This document shows positions 54,198-64,000 of a stretch of DNA of 64,000 nucleotides, piece by piece. How positions within the stretch are numbered: position 1 is the stretch's first letter; each line of letters begins with the position of its first letter. A program made the translations under genes and the position numbers. The notes beneath the pieces are model-generated. The model saw only the letters and a list, made by a program, of their open reading frames with translations, did not search any database and had not been told where the DNA came from. The stretch is from Saccharomycopsis fibuligera x Saccharomycopsis cf. fibuligera (taxonomy: Eukaryota; Ascomycota; Saccharomycetes; Ascoideales; Saccharomycopsidaceae). The DNA is taken from positions 310,001-374,000 of the forward strand of contig CP012816.1 in NCBI GenBank assembly GCA_001936135.1, read 5' to 3'.

Positions 54198-56522
54198 CTA
54201 ACAAATGTTCCAAGAATCAAACCATTTCAAGTATTCGTAATCATAAATTGAGCCTTCTGCTCCGTACGTCAATGGCGAAAAATATTGAAACACCCCAATA
54301 GCTAACCCATAAAGTACTCCATATACAATAACTGTAAACCACAACTTACCAACTTTTGAAACAAATCTTTCAACATTGGATCCGGCAACAAAAATGGCAA
54401 AATATTCAGCAGGAAGGTAATGATGCACATATGTAACTCTTCCCATCACTGCAAATGGCAAATAATGAAGCACCCAACCCAACAATGGCAACAATGATTG
54501 GCTCAAAAACTTATGAAATTGGAAATCATTATAATTTATGGCTTGACATTGCCATAAAAATATTTTATAACCAACTATAACCACAAGAATGACAATGTTC
54601 AATGTGGTGAACCATATTATAAATGGGTTTGCCATCATGTAATACTTCTTATCCAATGAATTCCAGCTAGACATCCGTAATCCTACTTGTAACAATGGCC
54701 ATTGCCACCATTGCGAAGCCAAACTATCGTGTTTATCAAGATCAGGCACTAATGCATTATTTGATCCCAACATGGCAAAATTCAAAAGAATGAAATCATT
54801 CCAGAAATTAGATTGAGGAGCAACGAAATCATAGTCAATGGTCAAATTGTCATGTTTATGATCTTCAACATTCCACCATGTAGCTTTATCGTTTTTAAAA
54901 ATAGACTTTTTACAGACAACTTCACCTTGCTTGAAGCCCCAAGCTGGATATGAAGCGCCGGTGGTGGCCAAGTAACAACCAATTTCTGCGTGACGTAGTC
55001 TGAAATTGGTAGATAACGGATGGATTAAGTTCGTGTCTTCGAAATTTGTACTATTTGCTGTATTATTATCATGATTAAGTTTTGGAGGAGACGGTATTTG
55101 TTTTACAATTTCCACTATCCAGTCATCTTTTATGTCACCAATTTCTTCATTTCCATAGCCAGAAACTTCATAAGTGTTTTTCGTCATGTGGCCAGGAACA
55201 CGATGAGAATGCAAATTGACATTCAAGTTTGCATGATAAAGACGAACTCTGTCACCATTTTTCACATATTCGATAGATGTGGAAATATTTGGATTGAATC
55301 GTGGTTGTTTTGATAATCTTGATGGAGCAAACACCCAGTCATTGTTGGTATCTTTGTGTCCATAAGTTGTCACTTGACGTTGTCTAGAGCCCTGAGGGTA
55401 CCCTTGTACATGGGAATGAAGCAAATTCGGAGAAAGGCCATGTGATCTAATAGTGACTCTAGAACCATAGGCAATGTTTCTTGGCGATGCTTCAATATCA
55501 TGATTTTCCAAGTTCACTTGGAACAATGAAGGCATGGATGAATGGCCTGTACCAGCTTTATACAACACAAGGAAATGCACTTTGAAAGTCAAGACATAGA
55601 TCATTACTGGCAAAACAACCAAGTTAATAATTCTTAGCACCCAATGTTTAAAATATGTTTTGCAAGGCATTTTATCATCTATGAATTTGGTGAATAAATC
55701 ATAAATGGTGTAAATTCCTACCACTATTGTAACAAAGAAGCCAACCCATTTAACACTGCACACGCATCCAATGGATATGCCGGTCAAACTTAGCCAAAGC
55801 AACCATTGTTTAGATAACGCATAGCTACCTTTTTGATGTATTCTACTAACTCGATGGAACTGAGCAAGACAGAGAAATGTTGTAGCAGTGAAAAATAATA
55901 GCATTGAGTCAAGCAAGATGAATTTGGAAAGAACAACAAACGAGTTCTCAAATACCACCATCAAAGACACTAAATAAACGGTCCATAAATTGAGGCCAAG
56001 AGCTTTGCTAGTGTAATAAGTGACTGGCGAACACAAGATGCCAAATAATGAGTTGAGCACTCGCATTGTACCATAGTCCACATGGCTAGGATAATATTCA
56101 CCACTTTCAAACAAGTAACTACCGTTGAAGTTTGCCAAGTAGCCTGATAACCCAATCAAAAGCTTTCCCAAGGGCGGATGTACATCGAAATAGAATTCAT
56201 GGAGGAGGTAGTATGCACCAAACTTACCAAAATGGGCTTCGTCCCAAATGACTCTATCAGCTTTGGTAATATCCTTCAATCTGACATATGCGCTGGCAGT
56301 AGTGATCAAAAGAGGGCCGAGCCATGACTCTATTGAGTAAAAAATCGACGGTTGTTTCTGCGGGTGTACTGAAATATTGTCCCTGTGCAGTCGTTCCTCA
56401 GCAGGCTTGGTCAATGTCTGTTTCTCTTCCATAGTTTGGGTGTGTTTCTCTGCTCTCTCTTGCCTTATTCTTATGCTCTTCTTTCTGATGTTGAAAACTG
56501 TCAGTCTGCTGCCAAAAACCAT
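54198..56522 (-). CDS. protein O-mannosyltransferase, PMT2 subfamily (probably Pmt6)
   Basis: ER membrane enzyme that transfers mannose from dolichol-phosphate mannose to Ser/Thr of secretory proteins. The 774 residues show the GT39 architecture: N-terminal luminal loop with VIWDEAHFGKFGAYYL (containing the catalytic-region DE) and FDVHPPLGKLLIGLSGYLA, several membrane spans, a central luminal MIR region (about 345-570; LLHSHVQGYPQGSRQRQVTTYGH, LRHAEIGCYLATTG), and C-terminal spans with WVLHYLPFAVMGRVTYVHHY. PSLFQVNLE and GSRVTIRSHGL assign it to the PMT2 subfamily. Divergence from Pmt2 around DYGTMRVLNSLFGILCSPVT suggests Pmt6. The methionine at about residue 31 (MEEKQTL) may be the true start. 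Confidence 0.9.
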   Translation of the reverse strand: MVFGSRLTVFNIRKKSIRIRQERAEKHTQTMEEKQTLTKPAEERLHRDNISVHPQKQPSIFYSIESWLGPLLITTASAYVRLKDITKADRVIWDEAHFGKFGAYYLLHEFYFDVHPPLGKLLIGLSGYLANFNGSYLFESGEYYPSHVDYGTMRVLNSLFGILCSPVTYYTSKALGLNLWTVYLVSLMVVFENSFVVLSKFILLDSMLLFFTATTFLCLAQFHRVSRIHQKGSYALSKQWLLWLSLTGISIGCVCSVKWVGFFVTIVVGIYTIYDLFTKFIDDKMPCKTYFKHWVLRIINLVVLPVMIYVLTFKVHFLVLYKAGTGHSSMPSLFQVNLENHDIEASPRNIAYGSRVTIRSHGLSPNLLHSHVQGYPQGSRQRQVTTYGHKDTNNDWVFAPSRLSKQPRFNPNISTSIEYVKNGDRVRLYHANLNVNLHSHRVPGHMTKNTYEVSGYGNEEIGDIKDDWIVEIVKQIPSPPKLNHDNNTANSTNFEDTNLIHPLSTNFRLRHAEIGCYLATTGASYPAWGFKQGEVVCKKSIFKNDKATWWNVEDHKHDNLTIDYDFVAPQSNFWNDFILLNFAMLGSNNALVPDLDKHDSLASQWWQWPLLQVGLRMSSWNSLDKKYYMMANPFIIWFTTLNIVILVVIVGYKIFLWQCQAINYNDFQFHKFLSQSLLPLLGWVLHYLPFAVMGRVTYVHHYLPAEYFAIFVAGSNVERFVSKVGKLWFTVIVYGVLYGLAIGVFQYFSPLTYGAEGSIYDYEYLKWFDSWNIC

Positions 56523-56950
56523 CTTGAGCCAAATTCACGTGCTCCACACAGCATCAAATTTTTTTCTTTTTTTTCCGAGGAATTTCACTCTATAGAATTT
56601 GAGATGACAAAGTAAATAAATTAAACAGAACACAGCAGGGCTGATATTAGAATTCATTAATTAGACAATACAGAATCCCGGCAACACGCCTACTTAGAGC
56701 CAGCCTGCCGTCACAAAGACCCAACCAGCGTAAAATTTCTCATCGATTCAACTCGAGGATTTTCGCAATTGGCATCTCGCTTACTTTTCAAGGGCTTTGT
56801 CTTGTCTTTTTCTCTCTTTTTCTTAATTAGCGATTTGCCTTCCAATAAACCGAACAAACCTCTTTTAGATAAGATAACCTGAATTTGAAAAATATTCAGC
56901 AATACCGGAGATTAGCATACTTGTGATTCGTCATTTTTTTTTATTTTTTT
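56523..56950. other. divergent promoter region of PMT and MATE genes
   Basis: 428 bp between two divergent genes. Contains T-runs just before 56951. No other feature recognised. Confidence 0.6.
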
Positions 56951-59050
56951 TTGGACTCAACATTCATACAACATCATCCCTATCAAAATAAACTCAAAGC
57001 TTTTTCAACAATGAGCCCAATACCGATACCATCCTCCAATAAAACTAGAAGACTTAGTAGCGAACTCTCCGGAAGTCTTGTTCACAGCGGCTCCAGGGGT
57101 ACTGTAGTGATTCCTTCTCCAATGCCAGATAATTTGGATCTTGAAATTGACATTGATGAGGCCGAAGTTGCGGAGTACGAAGATGAGTTCAACAGCCGTC
57201 ACCAAAACCAAAACCAAAATCAGCAAGATCACGAAACCACTCCATTGCTTAGCGTCAATCGTAACAATAAACTTAGTGGCATCTCTTTGAACAGCTCTCC
57301 ATCGATTGCTTCTGCCACCGGCGATGACACCCATGTTAACGATGTTAACGACGTATATGAAAATTATGCGTCAAATGAGGCGATGACCGCAGATCATCAT
57401 GGCATCAAAAATGGTAATAGCCACAATTATATCAATTACACCGACGAAAATATTGGTCACAATGACGCAGCTGATCTCACTAACAACTTTTCTGAACATA
57501 ATGCAAGCACTAAGAGTTGCAGTAACAACATCAGTAACCACAGAGATAGCAATAACAAAGATAGCTCGATTTACGGAACGTTTAGAGATAGTAGCGCTCA
57601 AGAAGATAGCGGGCTATTTCTCGATGAAGGGTTCCCTCTTGAGGATTACACTTCTACTTCAAATGAAATCAAAGTTCTTTGTCAATCCGCTTTTCCTTTG
57701 GTCATCACGTTTTTGCTTCAGAACTCTCTTTCAGTGGCTTCCATTTTTTCAGTAGGCCATCTAGGTAAGAAAGAGTTAGCAGCAGTAACATTAGGTTCCA
57801 TGACCGCCAACATTACCGGTTATGCTGCTGTACAAGGTTTAAGTACCTGTTTAGACACTTTGTGTTGTCAAGCTTATGGTGCCAAAAGATATCATTTAGT
57901 TGGTGTTTACTTCCAACGTTGTTGTGCTTTGATTTTAACAATTTTCGTGCCAATTTGTTTATTTTGGTTCTTTGGTGCTGAAGTAGCCTTGAAATACATT
58001 TTGCCCAAATCTGAGCTCGGACCAGGTAACGAAGATTTACCAAAACTTGCTGCTGATTATCTCAAAGTTGTTTCGATTGGTATGCCAGGTTATATCTTGT
58101 TTGAATGTGGTAAAAGGTTTTTACAATCCCAAGGAGTATTTCATGCTTCTACTTATATTTTACTCGGATGTGCTCCTATAAACGCATTACTAAATTACCT
58201 ATTAGTTTGGAATGAGACTGTGGGAATTGGCTATTTGGGAGCTCCATTATCGGTTACTATTGTTGATTGGTTAATGGCTGTAGGACTTTTTGCTTACACC
58301 ATCACTACAAAACACCCAGCCAATGTGTTAAGCTGCTGGGGTGGTTTAAATGTCAGTCTTGCGTTCAAGCATTGGAACAGAATGCTCCATCTTGCCTTGA
58401 ATGGGTTAATAATGGTATGGGCAGAATTTTTGGCTTTTGAGGTACTCACTATATACAGTTCTTATCTTGGTTTAATTGCTCTTGATGCAAATTCTGTGGT
58501 TAGTTCCATTACTGCGTTAACTTACCAAATTCCATTTGCGGTTTCCATTGCTGGTTCTACTAGATTGGCCAATTATATTGGCGCCTCTTTACCTCGATGT
58601 GCTTCCAAATGTGCTAAAATTACTCTTCTGCTCGGTGCAGTTGTTGCATTTTTTAACTGTTCTATGGTTTTCCTTTTCAAAGTGCCAATTGCTAAAATGT
58701 TTACTTCTGATGAAGAAGTGATTTTACGAATTGCCGGCTTACTCAAAATTATATCAGTGATTCAAATTTTTGATGCGTTTAATGCCGTTACTGCTGGTTT
58801 ACTTCGTGGTGAAGGTATGCAGCACATTGGTTCTATTACTAATATGTTTGCCTACTATGTTGTTGGATTACCACTTGCTTATTTTTTAACTTTCAAGCTA
58901 AATTGTGGTTTGGAAGGACTTTGGATTGGTACTGGTACGGGACTTGTTTGCATTTCTGCTATTCAAACATTTTTCAGCTTATGTGCCGTCAATTGGGATG
59001 ATATAATTTATCAGGCGCAAAAGAGAAATGAGCGAGAAAGAATTTTATAA
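56951..59050 (+). CDS. MATE-family multidrug/metabolite exporter (Erc1-like)
   Basis: 699 residues. The first ~235 are a cytosolic, polar, Asn/Asp/His-rich extension. Then comes a MATE (NorM/DinF-like) domain with about twelve membrane spans arranged as two six-helix halves: family sequences QSAFPLVITFLLQNSLSVASIFSVGHLGKKELAAVTLGSM, GLSTCLDTLCCQAYGAKRYHLVG, then MVWAEFLAFEVLTIYSSYLG and ITALTYQIPFAVSIAGSTRLANYIGASLP, and AVTAGLLRGEGMQHIGSI. This resembles yeast Erc1/YDR338C, which are vacuolar or export MATE proteins using a cation gradient. Which paralogue this is cannot be settled. An internal ATG (residue 21, MSPIPIPSS) is an alternative start. Divergent from the PMT gene. Confidence 0.93.
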   Translation: MDSTFIQHHPYQNKLKAFSTMSPIPIPSSNKTRRLSSELSGSLVHSGSRGTVVIPSPMPDNLDLEIDIDEAEVAEYEDEFNSRHQNQNQNQQDHETTPLLSVNRNNKLSGISLNSSPSIASATGDDTHVNDVNDVYENYASNEAMTADHHGIKNGNSHNYINYTDENIGHNDAADLTNNFSEHNASTKSCSNNISNHRDSNNKDSSIYGTFRDSSAQEDSGLFLDEGFPLEDYTSTSNEIKVLCQSAFPLVITFLLQNSLSVASIFSVGHLGKKELAAVTLGSMTANITGYAAVQGLSTCLDTLCCQAYGAKRYHLVGVYFQRCCALILTIFVPICLFWFFGAEVALKYILPKSELGPGNEDLPKLAADYLKVVSIGMPGYILFECGKRFLQSQGVFHASTYILLGCAPINALLNYLLVWNETVGIGYLGAPLSVTIVDWLMAVGLFAYTITTKHPANVLSCWGGLNVSLAFKHWNRMLHLALNGLIMVWAEFLAFEVLTIYSSYLGLIALDANSVVSSITALTYQIPFAVSIAGSTRLANYIGASLPRCASKCAKITLLLGAVVAFFNCSMVFLFKVPIAKMFTSDEEVILRIAGLLKIISVIQIFDAFNAVTAGLLRGEGMQHIGSITNMFAYYVVGLPLAYFLTFKLNCGLEGLWIGTGTGLVCISAIQTFFSLCAVNWDDIIYQAQKRNERERIL

Positions 59051-61065
59051 AAACTATAGAAAAGTATAAAAAGCATTTTTTGTTTATTCATTTTCAATTA
59101 TTCTCAAGTTGCCTACATATTGTTTTTCTATTTCTGTTTTATTTCTCATTTTTTCTTTTGTATTTTGTGCATTTTTCATTTCTTCGTTTTTTTTTTCTTT
59201 TTGTTTTTTTTTTTTTTTTTTTTTTTTGCTTCTTCTGTTACTATGCTGTCTTAACTAATTCTATTCGCCTGCTTTTTTTTTTTTTTTTTTTTTCAGCCTA
59301 TTTTTGCTCTAAGAGTTTTCCCTCGGACATGGTGTTCGTTTTAATTATTCTTTTACTTTCATTCACTATCTTATTATCTGGATTGCTACAAATGATGTTG
59401 TTTGTTGGTCTCTTGTTTTGTTTTTTTTTTTTTTTTTTTTTTTTTGCTCCATCCTGATTTCATTCTTGTGCCTTGCTTTCTATTCATTTTATTCTGTCAT
59501 ATACCTTTTATCATCGTTTAAGCCAATTCACACGAAGTTTATTATTTTAAAAATAATAAACATATCAAAAGTTTTTCTTAAAAAAAAAAAAAAAAACAGT
59601 AAATAGCAAAACACAATTTGTAAGTGAAGTGAAATGAAATAAGAACTTTTTCGGGTCTTTTTGCCAAACTATCTGCTTTTATTTGAAGTAAAAATAAAAA
59701 TAAAAGAAAAATTGTATCAACTGCCAATCCTTAAATAGCCTTGCATTATCTCCAGGTACAGAAGGTGTGCATTTTCTGTTGATTGTGCAGGGGCGTATCG
59801 TATCTAACTGTTTGCACTGAATATAATTAAAAAATTATTATTAGTAAAGCTTAGCCGATGTCTCAAGTTCTTTCTCACTTGTTTTAAGAAGCTGGGGGTG
59901 GTCTTTATTTAAGAAGAATGTTATTATTTTTATAAAAGTAGAAAATTTCTGGCTCTGTTGCTTCAAAGGCTTTGGATTCTAGGTAGTAAAAAATAATAAA
60001 TTAGTACCCTTAAGAATAAATCCTAAAGCTACTTTTTTTTTCACTCATTATTTTGAAGTAAACTTCAAACCAAAGTTTGATTCCCAAATCAAAATTACAG
60101 AAATCTTTATGCAAGTTCGCAATTCAAGCATGCTGAATTTTTAAAATCAAATTATATTAAACTAGCTTAAAATCATGGATAGCATTCTTCATTGAAAGAG
60201 CTAATAATGTTTTTATTTTTCTTTTTGTTGTTGCTTTTAATGGCAATTGCTTGCCTCTTGAAAGATAGTATTTTATTCTTCATTAACTCTTTATAACGTT
60301 AATAATGTTGATATGCTAGTTTGCAGGGAAACCGATCTACGTCACAAAAACCCACAAGCACACCCAATTACTAACCAGAAAAATCTTCATTAGAATTTTA
60401 AACTAGGAAATACTGAATGTCAGCTGTATAAGTTTCCGGTTAAAAAAATAAAATAAAATAAAATAAAGTTTTAACTCGAGCAATAAATGATATTTAAAAA
60501 GCTAAAAAAAAATGGCCTGATGACTTTTTTTTTCAACCATTTCTTTATAACAAACTTGCGAGAAAGTGGGAAATAGATTACCTTAAAAGCCATTTTACTG
60601 AACATATGCATGCGCTACGTTAAGATTTTGAAAAATGAAAGAAAAAAAAAGTAGACAAACAATTAAGAAGCTTTCAAGTAAAAAAAATTACAGATAATCA
60701 AAGTCCAGTGCAGTTGCTTTCAGTTAGTTTTGTATGAGAACAAATAAGCTTTAGATAGGCTCTTGAGGGTTTTGTCCAGCTATATCTAGATCTAAAAATA
60801 CACAGCTGTCAACCATCAATGCGCATCGGGTTTCGAGCCCCGCCCAAATAAATCAGCCGAGCCAGCTGTTCTAATATTTACATTTTTCCTACTCAATTTA
60901 CAGAGCTGCAGCAGCCTTGATTTAAAGTAATGATTCCTAGGGCTGTACAATAAACACTAGACAGTTCTTTTCTATAGCTATTAAAATAGACTATTATTGG
61001 ATACGATTAGAATACCAGAAATATCGCGAAACAAAAAAGAACGTTATTGAAATTACATCAACACA
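59051..61065. other. 2-kb AT-rich intergenic region
   Basis: Many T-runs (59203-59227, 59273-59294, 59420-59444) follow the MATE gene, and (AAAAT)n near 60446-60467. 15 of 60 bases are G/C at 59101-59160. No gene, tRNA or point-centromere motif recognised. Confidence 0.55.
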
Positions 61066-62127
61066 ATGTCAAATCAATCTGGTATCACTGCATCTCAAGA
61101 CAGCATAAACCAATTCAACTCCGCAGTGAGTAATGGTTGTAGAGCCATCATATTTAAGATTGAAAATGAAGTAATTTTAGTGGATAAGGTTCTTCAAGGT
61201 ACTTCATCTTTTCAAAATGACTGGGCGTTACTTGATACTGAATTGACTGAAACTGATGCCCGTTATGTATTTTATCATAAAGATACGCCAAATTCCACAA
61301 ATTACTATGTGTTTATTGCTTATGTTCCAGATCATGCCAACGTTAGATCCAAAATGTTGTATGCATCTACTAAAAACACTTTCCTTAGACAATTAGGTAA
61401 TGAAGATTTGATCAAGAAACAATATTTTGCCAACAGTAAACAAGAAGTATCATACAATGGATGGCTTGAATTTGAAAAAAGTGAACAATTGGAGGCACCA
61501 TTAACAGAAAACGAAAAATCACTTAAACAAATCAACGAAACTGAAGTGAACACTCTTCTTTATAATAATGTCGGTCATTCCTCCACTACTGGGAAAAGAA
61601 GTCTTTTGAGAATGGATAGTCATCAAGGTGGATCTTCTTTTTCTTCTTCATCTGCTGCTGTGAATGCCACTTTAGTGGATCATGATGTGTTTGAAAAACT
61701 TAAAAGCGAAAAATTCCAATATGCTCATAGTTTAATGACTGCAAAGATCGATAATGCTACAGAAACCATTAAATCCAAAGGTTTCGAAATTGGGGTACCA
61801 GCACTGAATGTGCCTTCTACTATTGCTAAAACCGAGGGACCTCAATTTGCTTTTTATAGAACTAATGATTCACGTACGGTGTTTATATACTCTTGTCCAT
61901 CTGGGTCCAAAATTAGAGAGAGAATGTTATATGCAAGTACAAAACGCGGGTTTTTGGAAAAATTGAAAGAAAATGATATTAAAGTTGATAAATTGGTGGA
62001 AGTGGGCGATCTTGATGAAATTGAAGTGTCTGATCTCGAGGAAGATAAAGCTGTTGCATCAGCAAGCCATGGCCAAGCATCATCGTCGTTGCGTTTCAAT
62101 AAACCAAAAGGTCCTCGTCGTCGTTGA
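61066..62127 (+). CDS. TWF1: twinfilin, actin monomer-binding protein
   Basis: 353 residues with two ADF/cofilin-homology domains (about 1-140 and 180-325). Each domain shows the ADF-H pattern: YVFIAYVPDHANVRSKMLYASTKNTFLRQL in the first and TVFIYSCPSGSKIRERMLYASTKRGFLEKL in the second, the near-repeat expected of twinfilin. The C-terminal tail is short and basic (RFNKPKGPRRR), the usual capping-protein/phosphoinositide-binding tail of Twf1. Twinfilin sequesters ADP-actin monomers and speeds filament-end depolymerisation at cortical actin patches. Convergent with VPS68, about 140 bp between stops. Confidence 0.96.
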   Translation: MSNQSGITASQDSINQFNSAVSNGCRAIIFKIENEVILVDKVLQGTSSFQNDWALLDTELTETDARYVFYHKDTPNSTNYYVFIAYVPDHANVRSKMLYASTKNTFLRQLGNEDLIKKQYFANSKQEVSYNGWLEFEKSEQLEAPLTENEKSLKQINETEVNTLLYNNVGHSSTTGKRSLLRMDSHQGGSSFSSSSAAVNATLVDHDVFEKLKSEKFQYAHSLMTAKIDNATETIKSKGFEIGVPALNVPSTIAKTEGPQFAFYRTNDSRTVFIYSCPSGSKIRERMLYASTKRGFLEKLKENDIKVDKLVEVGDLDEIEVSDLEEDKAVASASHGQASSSLRFNKPKGPRRR

Positions 62128-62263
62128 ATCATATTAAAGACATAAACAATGATCACACACAATAAATATATATGCTAATACGAATTCATATACAGAACCA
62201 AACAAAACAGTAAAACTCCGAATGTTACATTAGACATTACGTATACAAAGCTTCTGTAAGATC

Positions 62264-62794
62264 TTATAAAGCCAAAGAGTAAGAATATTCATCCTCCACG
62301 TTCTGGCTTACCCATAATGAAATACAGCTCAACATGATAGCCACATTAGTAATAACATTGGCTACACCCATTCCCAAAGTTGGATATTGGTTATAGCCTT
62401 TAGCAGTGAACTTCAAAATCAAGACGACAAACGATCCTGCCAAGCCACCAGCTAACAAACTGAATCCTAAGAATAACACAAGTCTAGCTTGATATGTTGT
62501 AGAAGAACCACCACCACTGAAACTTCCACCTAAAGCATCATCCAACAAGCGACTCTTGTCAACCGAATTGACTATTAGCATGCCCAAAGCGGAGCAAATG
62601 CCAGGCACCCAATCGATGAAAGTGACGTGCACCACCGAAGCATTGACGGTTTTACTATAAATGGCAGCATCAAGTAAGAACCAAAACCCAATGGCAAAAA
62701 GAGCACCACTGAGGTATACTCCCGCCAGTCTAACAATAGCTGATGAAGGTTTGAAAGGTAAGCTGAATCTAAATAATCTGTTCTGGTGGTCCAT
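62264..62794 (-). CDS. VPS68: vacuolar/endosomal membrane protein Vps68
   Basis: 176 residues with four membrane segments, of the UPF0220/TMEM50 family. Close to yeast Vps68 across its length: AGVYLSGALFAIGFWFLLDA, ASVVHVTFIDWVPGICSALG, LIVNSVDKSRLLDDAL, YQARLVLFLGFSLLAGGLAG, YNQYPTLGMGVANVITNVAI and the C-terminal SQNVEDEYSYSLAL. In yeast it acts with Vps55 in late endosome to vacuole sorting and ESCRT function. The start ATG at 62792-62794 fits. One CTG codon lies at the variable position before AGVYLSG. Confidence 0.97.
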   Translation of the reverse strand: MDHQNRLFRFSLPFKPSSAIVRLAGVYLSGALFAIGFWFLLDAAIYSKTVNASVVHVTFIDWVPGICSALGMLIVNSVDKSRLLDDALGGSFSGGGSSTTYQARLVLFLGFSLLAGGLAGSFVVLILKFTAKGYNQYPTLGMGVANVITNVAIMLSCISLWVSQNVEDEYSYSLAL

Positions 62795-62939
62795 TGCGAT
62801 ATGATATGTTATTTGATCTAGAAGATTTGATTTTTAGCGTACTGGAAGTCTAGACAAAGTTGAATGAATGAGGGCCAACGTCAAAGAAAGAAGAATAAGA
62901 AAAATGCGATACGTAGATAATGAAATTGAAAACAGAAGG

Positions 62940-62973
<34 letters not shown>

Positions 62974-63266
62974 CGATGAATATGAACTGCACACATGGTC
63001 ATCTAGTTCGAAGCCCCATCTTTATTATCGTAAAACGCATTTGAGAATCGCTTCCAGCTTTGCCCCCATGCTCCCGCTTATGTAATATGATGAGTTAAAT
63101 GACATAATACACAAATCATGTGACACAATATAGTGAATTGGGAAAAGTAGAAAAAAAAAATTGAAACTTCAAACAGAGGAGACAAGAGAAGCGAAGATAG
63201 AGAGTGTGCGAATGGAGGGATAGAGATAGCTGCAACTGATGAGATAGCACAGCATAGAAGCACATC
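62795..63266. other. divergent promoter region of VPS68 and mitochondrial uS11
   Basis: 472 bp, with a GATAAT/AATGATAATG repeat at 62940-62973. No other feature. Confidence 0.55.
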
Positions 63267-64000
63267 ATGTCATTCATACTTTCCAGAAGAATAATAGGCA
63301 CCCGCTTGCCGGTATTGCAGAGTTTCTGTCGAAGTAAGTGCTTTCCAGGTGGATCACATATTATGTGGTCTCTCTTGACTAAGTTATAATTTATCATGCA
63401 TTATCACTAACATTCTCCCATAGGCTTTTCAACATCTCCAATAATACTAAATGAAACAGCCACCGCTACTGGAGTTGCCACTTCCTCCTCCACTGCAACA
63501 GGTAGCACTACTACTGCTCCGGCTGGACAAAAGAAAAGAAATAGAATCATCAAGAAGGAACAAACATTGAAAAATATCTTGTACTGCAACTTTGGTAAAA
63601 ACAATACTCATTTGGCCTTAGTATCAGTAGTGGAAGATCAGAATTTTTTAATAAACAACCAAGATCTTACATATAATCAAAAAGTGCTTTACTACTTACG
63701 TTTGCCACAAAAGTTGAGAATACACTTGTCTGCCGGTAATGTTGGGTTTAGAAAGGCCGCTAGAGGTGAATACGAAGCAGCTTTCCAAACCACTGCTAAG
63801 ATGTTTAAATTGATGGAGGAAAACAAATATTTCCAAGATTTGGAACTTAATTTCAGAAATTTCGGTAAAGGCAGAGAAGCATTTGTTGCTGCTTTGCAAG
63901 GTAAAGAAGGTACCAAGATAAGAAGATTGGTGACTAAAGTGACTGACTCTACGAAATTGAAGTTTGGTGGTGTGAGATCCCCAGCTGAAAGACGTCTTTG
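63267..64000 (+). CDS. MRPS18: mitochondrial small-subunit ribosomal protein uS11 (MRPS18), spliced, at edge
   Basis: Exon 1 is 63267-63333 (22 codons plus one base) and exon 2 begins at 63424. The 90-nt intron has donor GTAAGT, branch CACTAAC and acceptor CATAG, and rejoins A|GC as Ser. Exon 1 gives a mitochondrial presequence-like peptide, [20 protein letters not shown]. Exon 2 encodes a uS11 fold: [16 protein letters not shown] (after a basic stretch), [20 protein letters not shown], and [20 protein letters not shown] followed by [15 protein letters not shown]. The frame runs to the last base with only TG of the next codon present, so TGA is likely the stop and the gene ends one base past the window. 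uS11m belongs to the mitoribosomal small-subunit platform. Confidence 0.9.

Noticed and set aside
59051-61065. AT-rich 2-kb gap as a centromere
   Set aside because: No CDEI/CDEIII-like pair and no inverted repeats. AT-richness alone is not evidence.
1-64000. CRISPR arrays, rRNA, intact transposons
   Set aside because: No regularly spaced repeats, rRNA-like sequence or transposase/reverse-transcriptase motifs were seen in any frame.

Overview
The window is nuclear DNA from a budding yeast (Saccharomycotina). The evidence is compact, mostly intronless protein genes whose products look like yeast proteins (MNR2, UTP4, GAS5, VPS68, DAD1, BNI4, REC102), plus short introns with near-TACTAAC branchpoints and TAG/CAG acceptors. 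A mitochondrial alternative oxidase and an eIF3f/CSN6-like MPN protein argue against Saccharomyces itself. In-frame CTG codons are almost absent: I found none in CCT7 or UBC6 and only a few elsewhere, all at variable positions. This fits a CUG-Ser (CTG-clade) yeast but does not prove it. Most of the window is AT-rich, with many A/T runs and Asn/Gln/Ser-rich low-complexity proteins.

Layout. 0.2-8 kb: MNR2 (-) divergent from a long Asn/Ser-rich unknown protein (+). 9-10.4 kb: a decayed SRF1-like gene. 11.5-17.2 kb: RFA1 with a polyQ insert, AOX1, and the 25-codon RPL41. 17.7-22.1 kb (-): a mitochondrial K+/H+ exchange-related protein, a six-exon REC102, and an unknown coiled-coil protein. 22.4-29 kb: a PRS2/PRS4-type PRPP synthetase (+), then UBC6, AST1/2 and DPH3 (-). 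31.6-36.6 kb (-): CCT7 and UTP4. 36.8-43.9 kb: a GC-rich island of about 7 kb with GAS5 as its only recognisable gene. 43.9-52.3 kb: the MPN-like gene, DAD1 (-) and BNI4 (+). 54-59 kb: a PMT2/PMT6-class O-mannosyltransferase (-) and a MATE transporter (+). 61-64 kb: TWF1 (+), VPS68 (-) and the mitochondrial uS11 gene (+), which has one intron and reaches the window edge.

The genes are ordinary chromosomal housekeeping loci with no operon-like logic. Some regulatory elements fit their targets: an MCB box before RFA1, a PAC/RRPE pair before UTP4, and a URS1-like core before REC102. I found no tRNA, rRNA, CRISPR array or intact transposon. A dispersed repeat of about 370 bp occurs twice (31.0 and 53.6 kb), and its 209-nt core differs at only two positions.

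The most informative observations are the five-intron REC102 (fast-evolving, not visible as one ORF), the SRF1 pseudogene with an intact conserved 3' half, the GC-rich island around GAS5, and the recent dispersed duplication. I did not find a convincing wholly new system. The unexplained parts are the GC-rich island, the repeat family and the two long unrecognised proteins.
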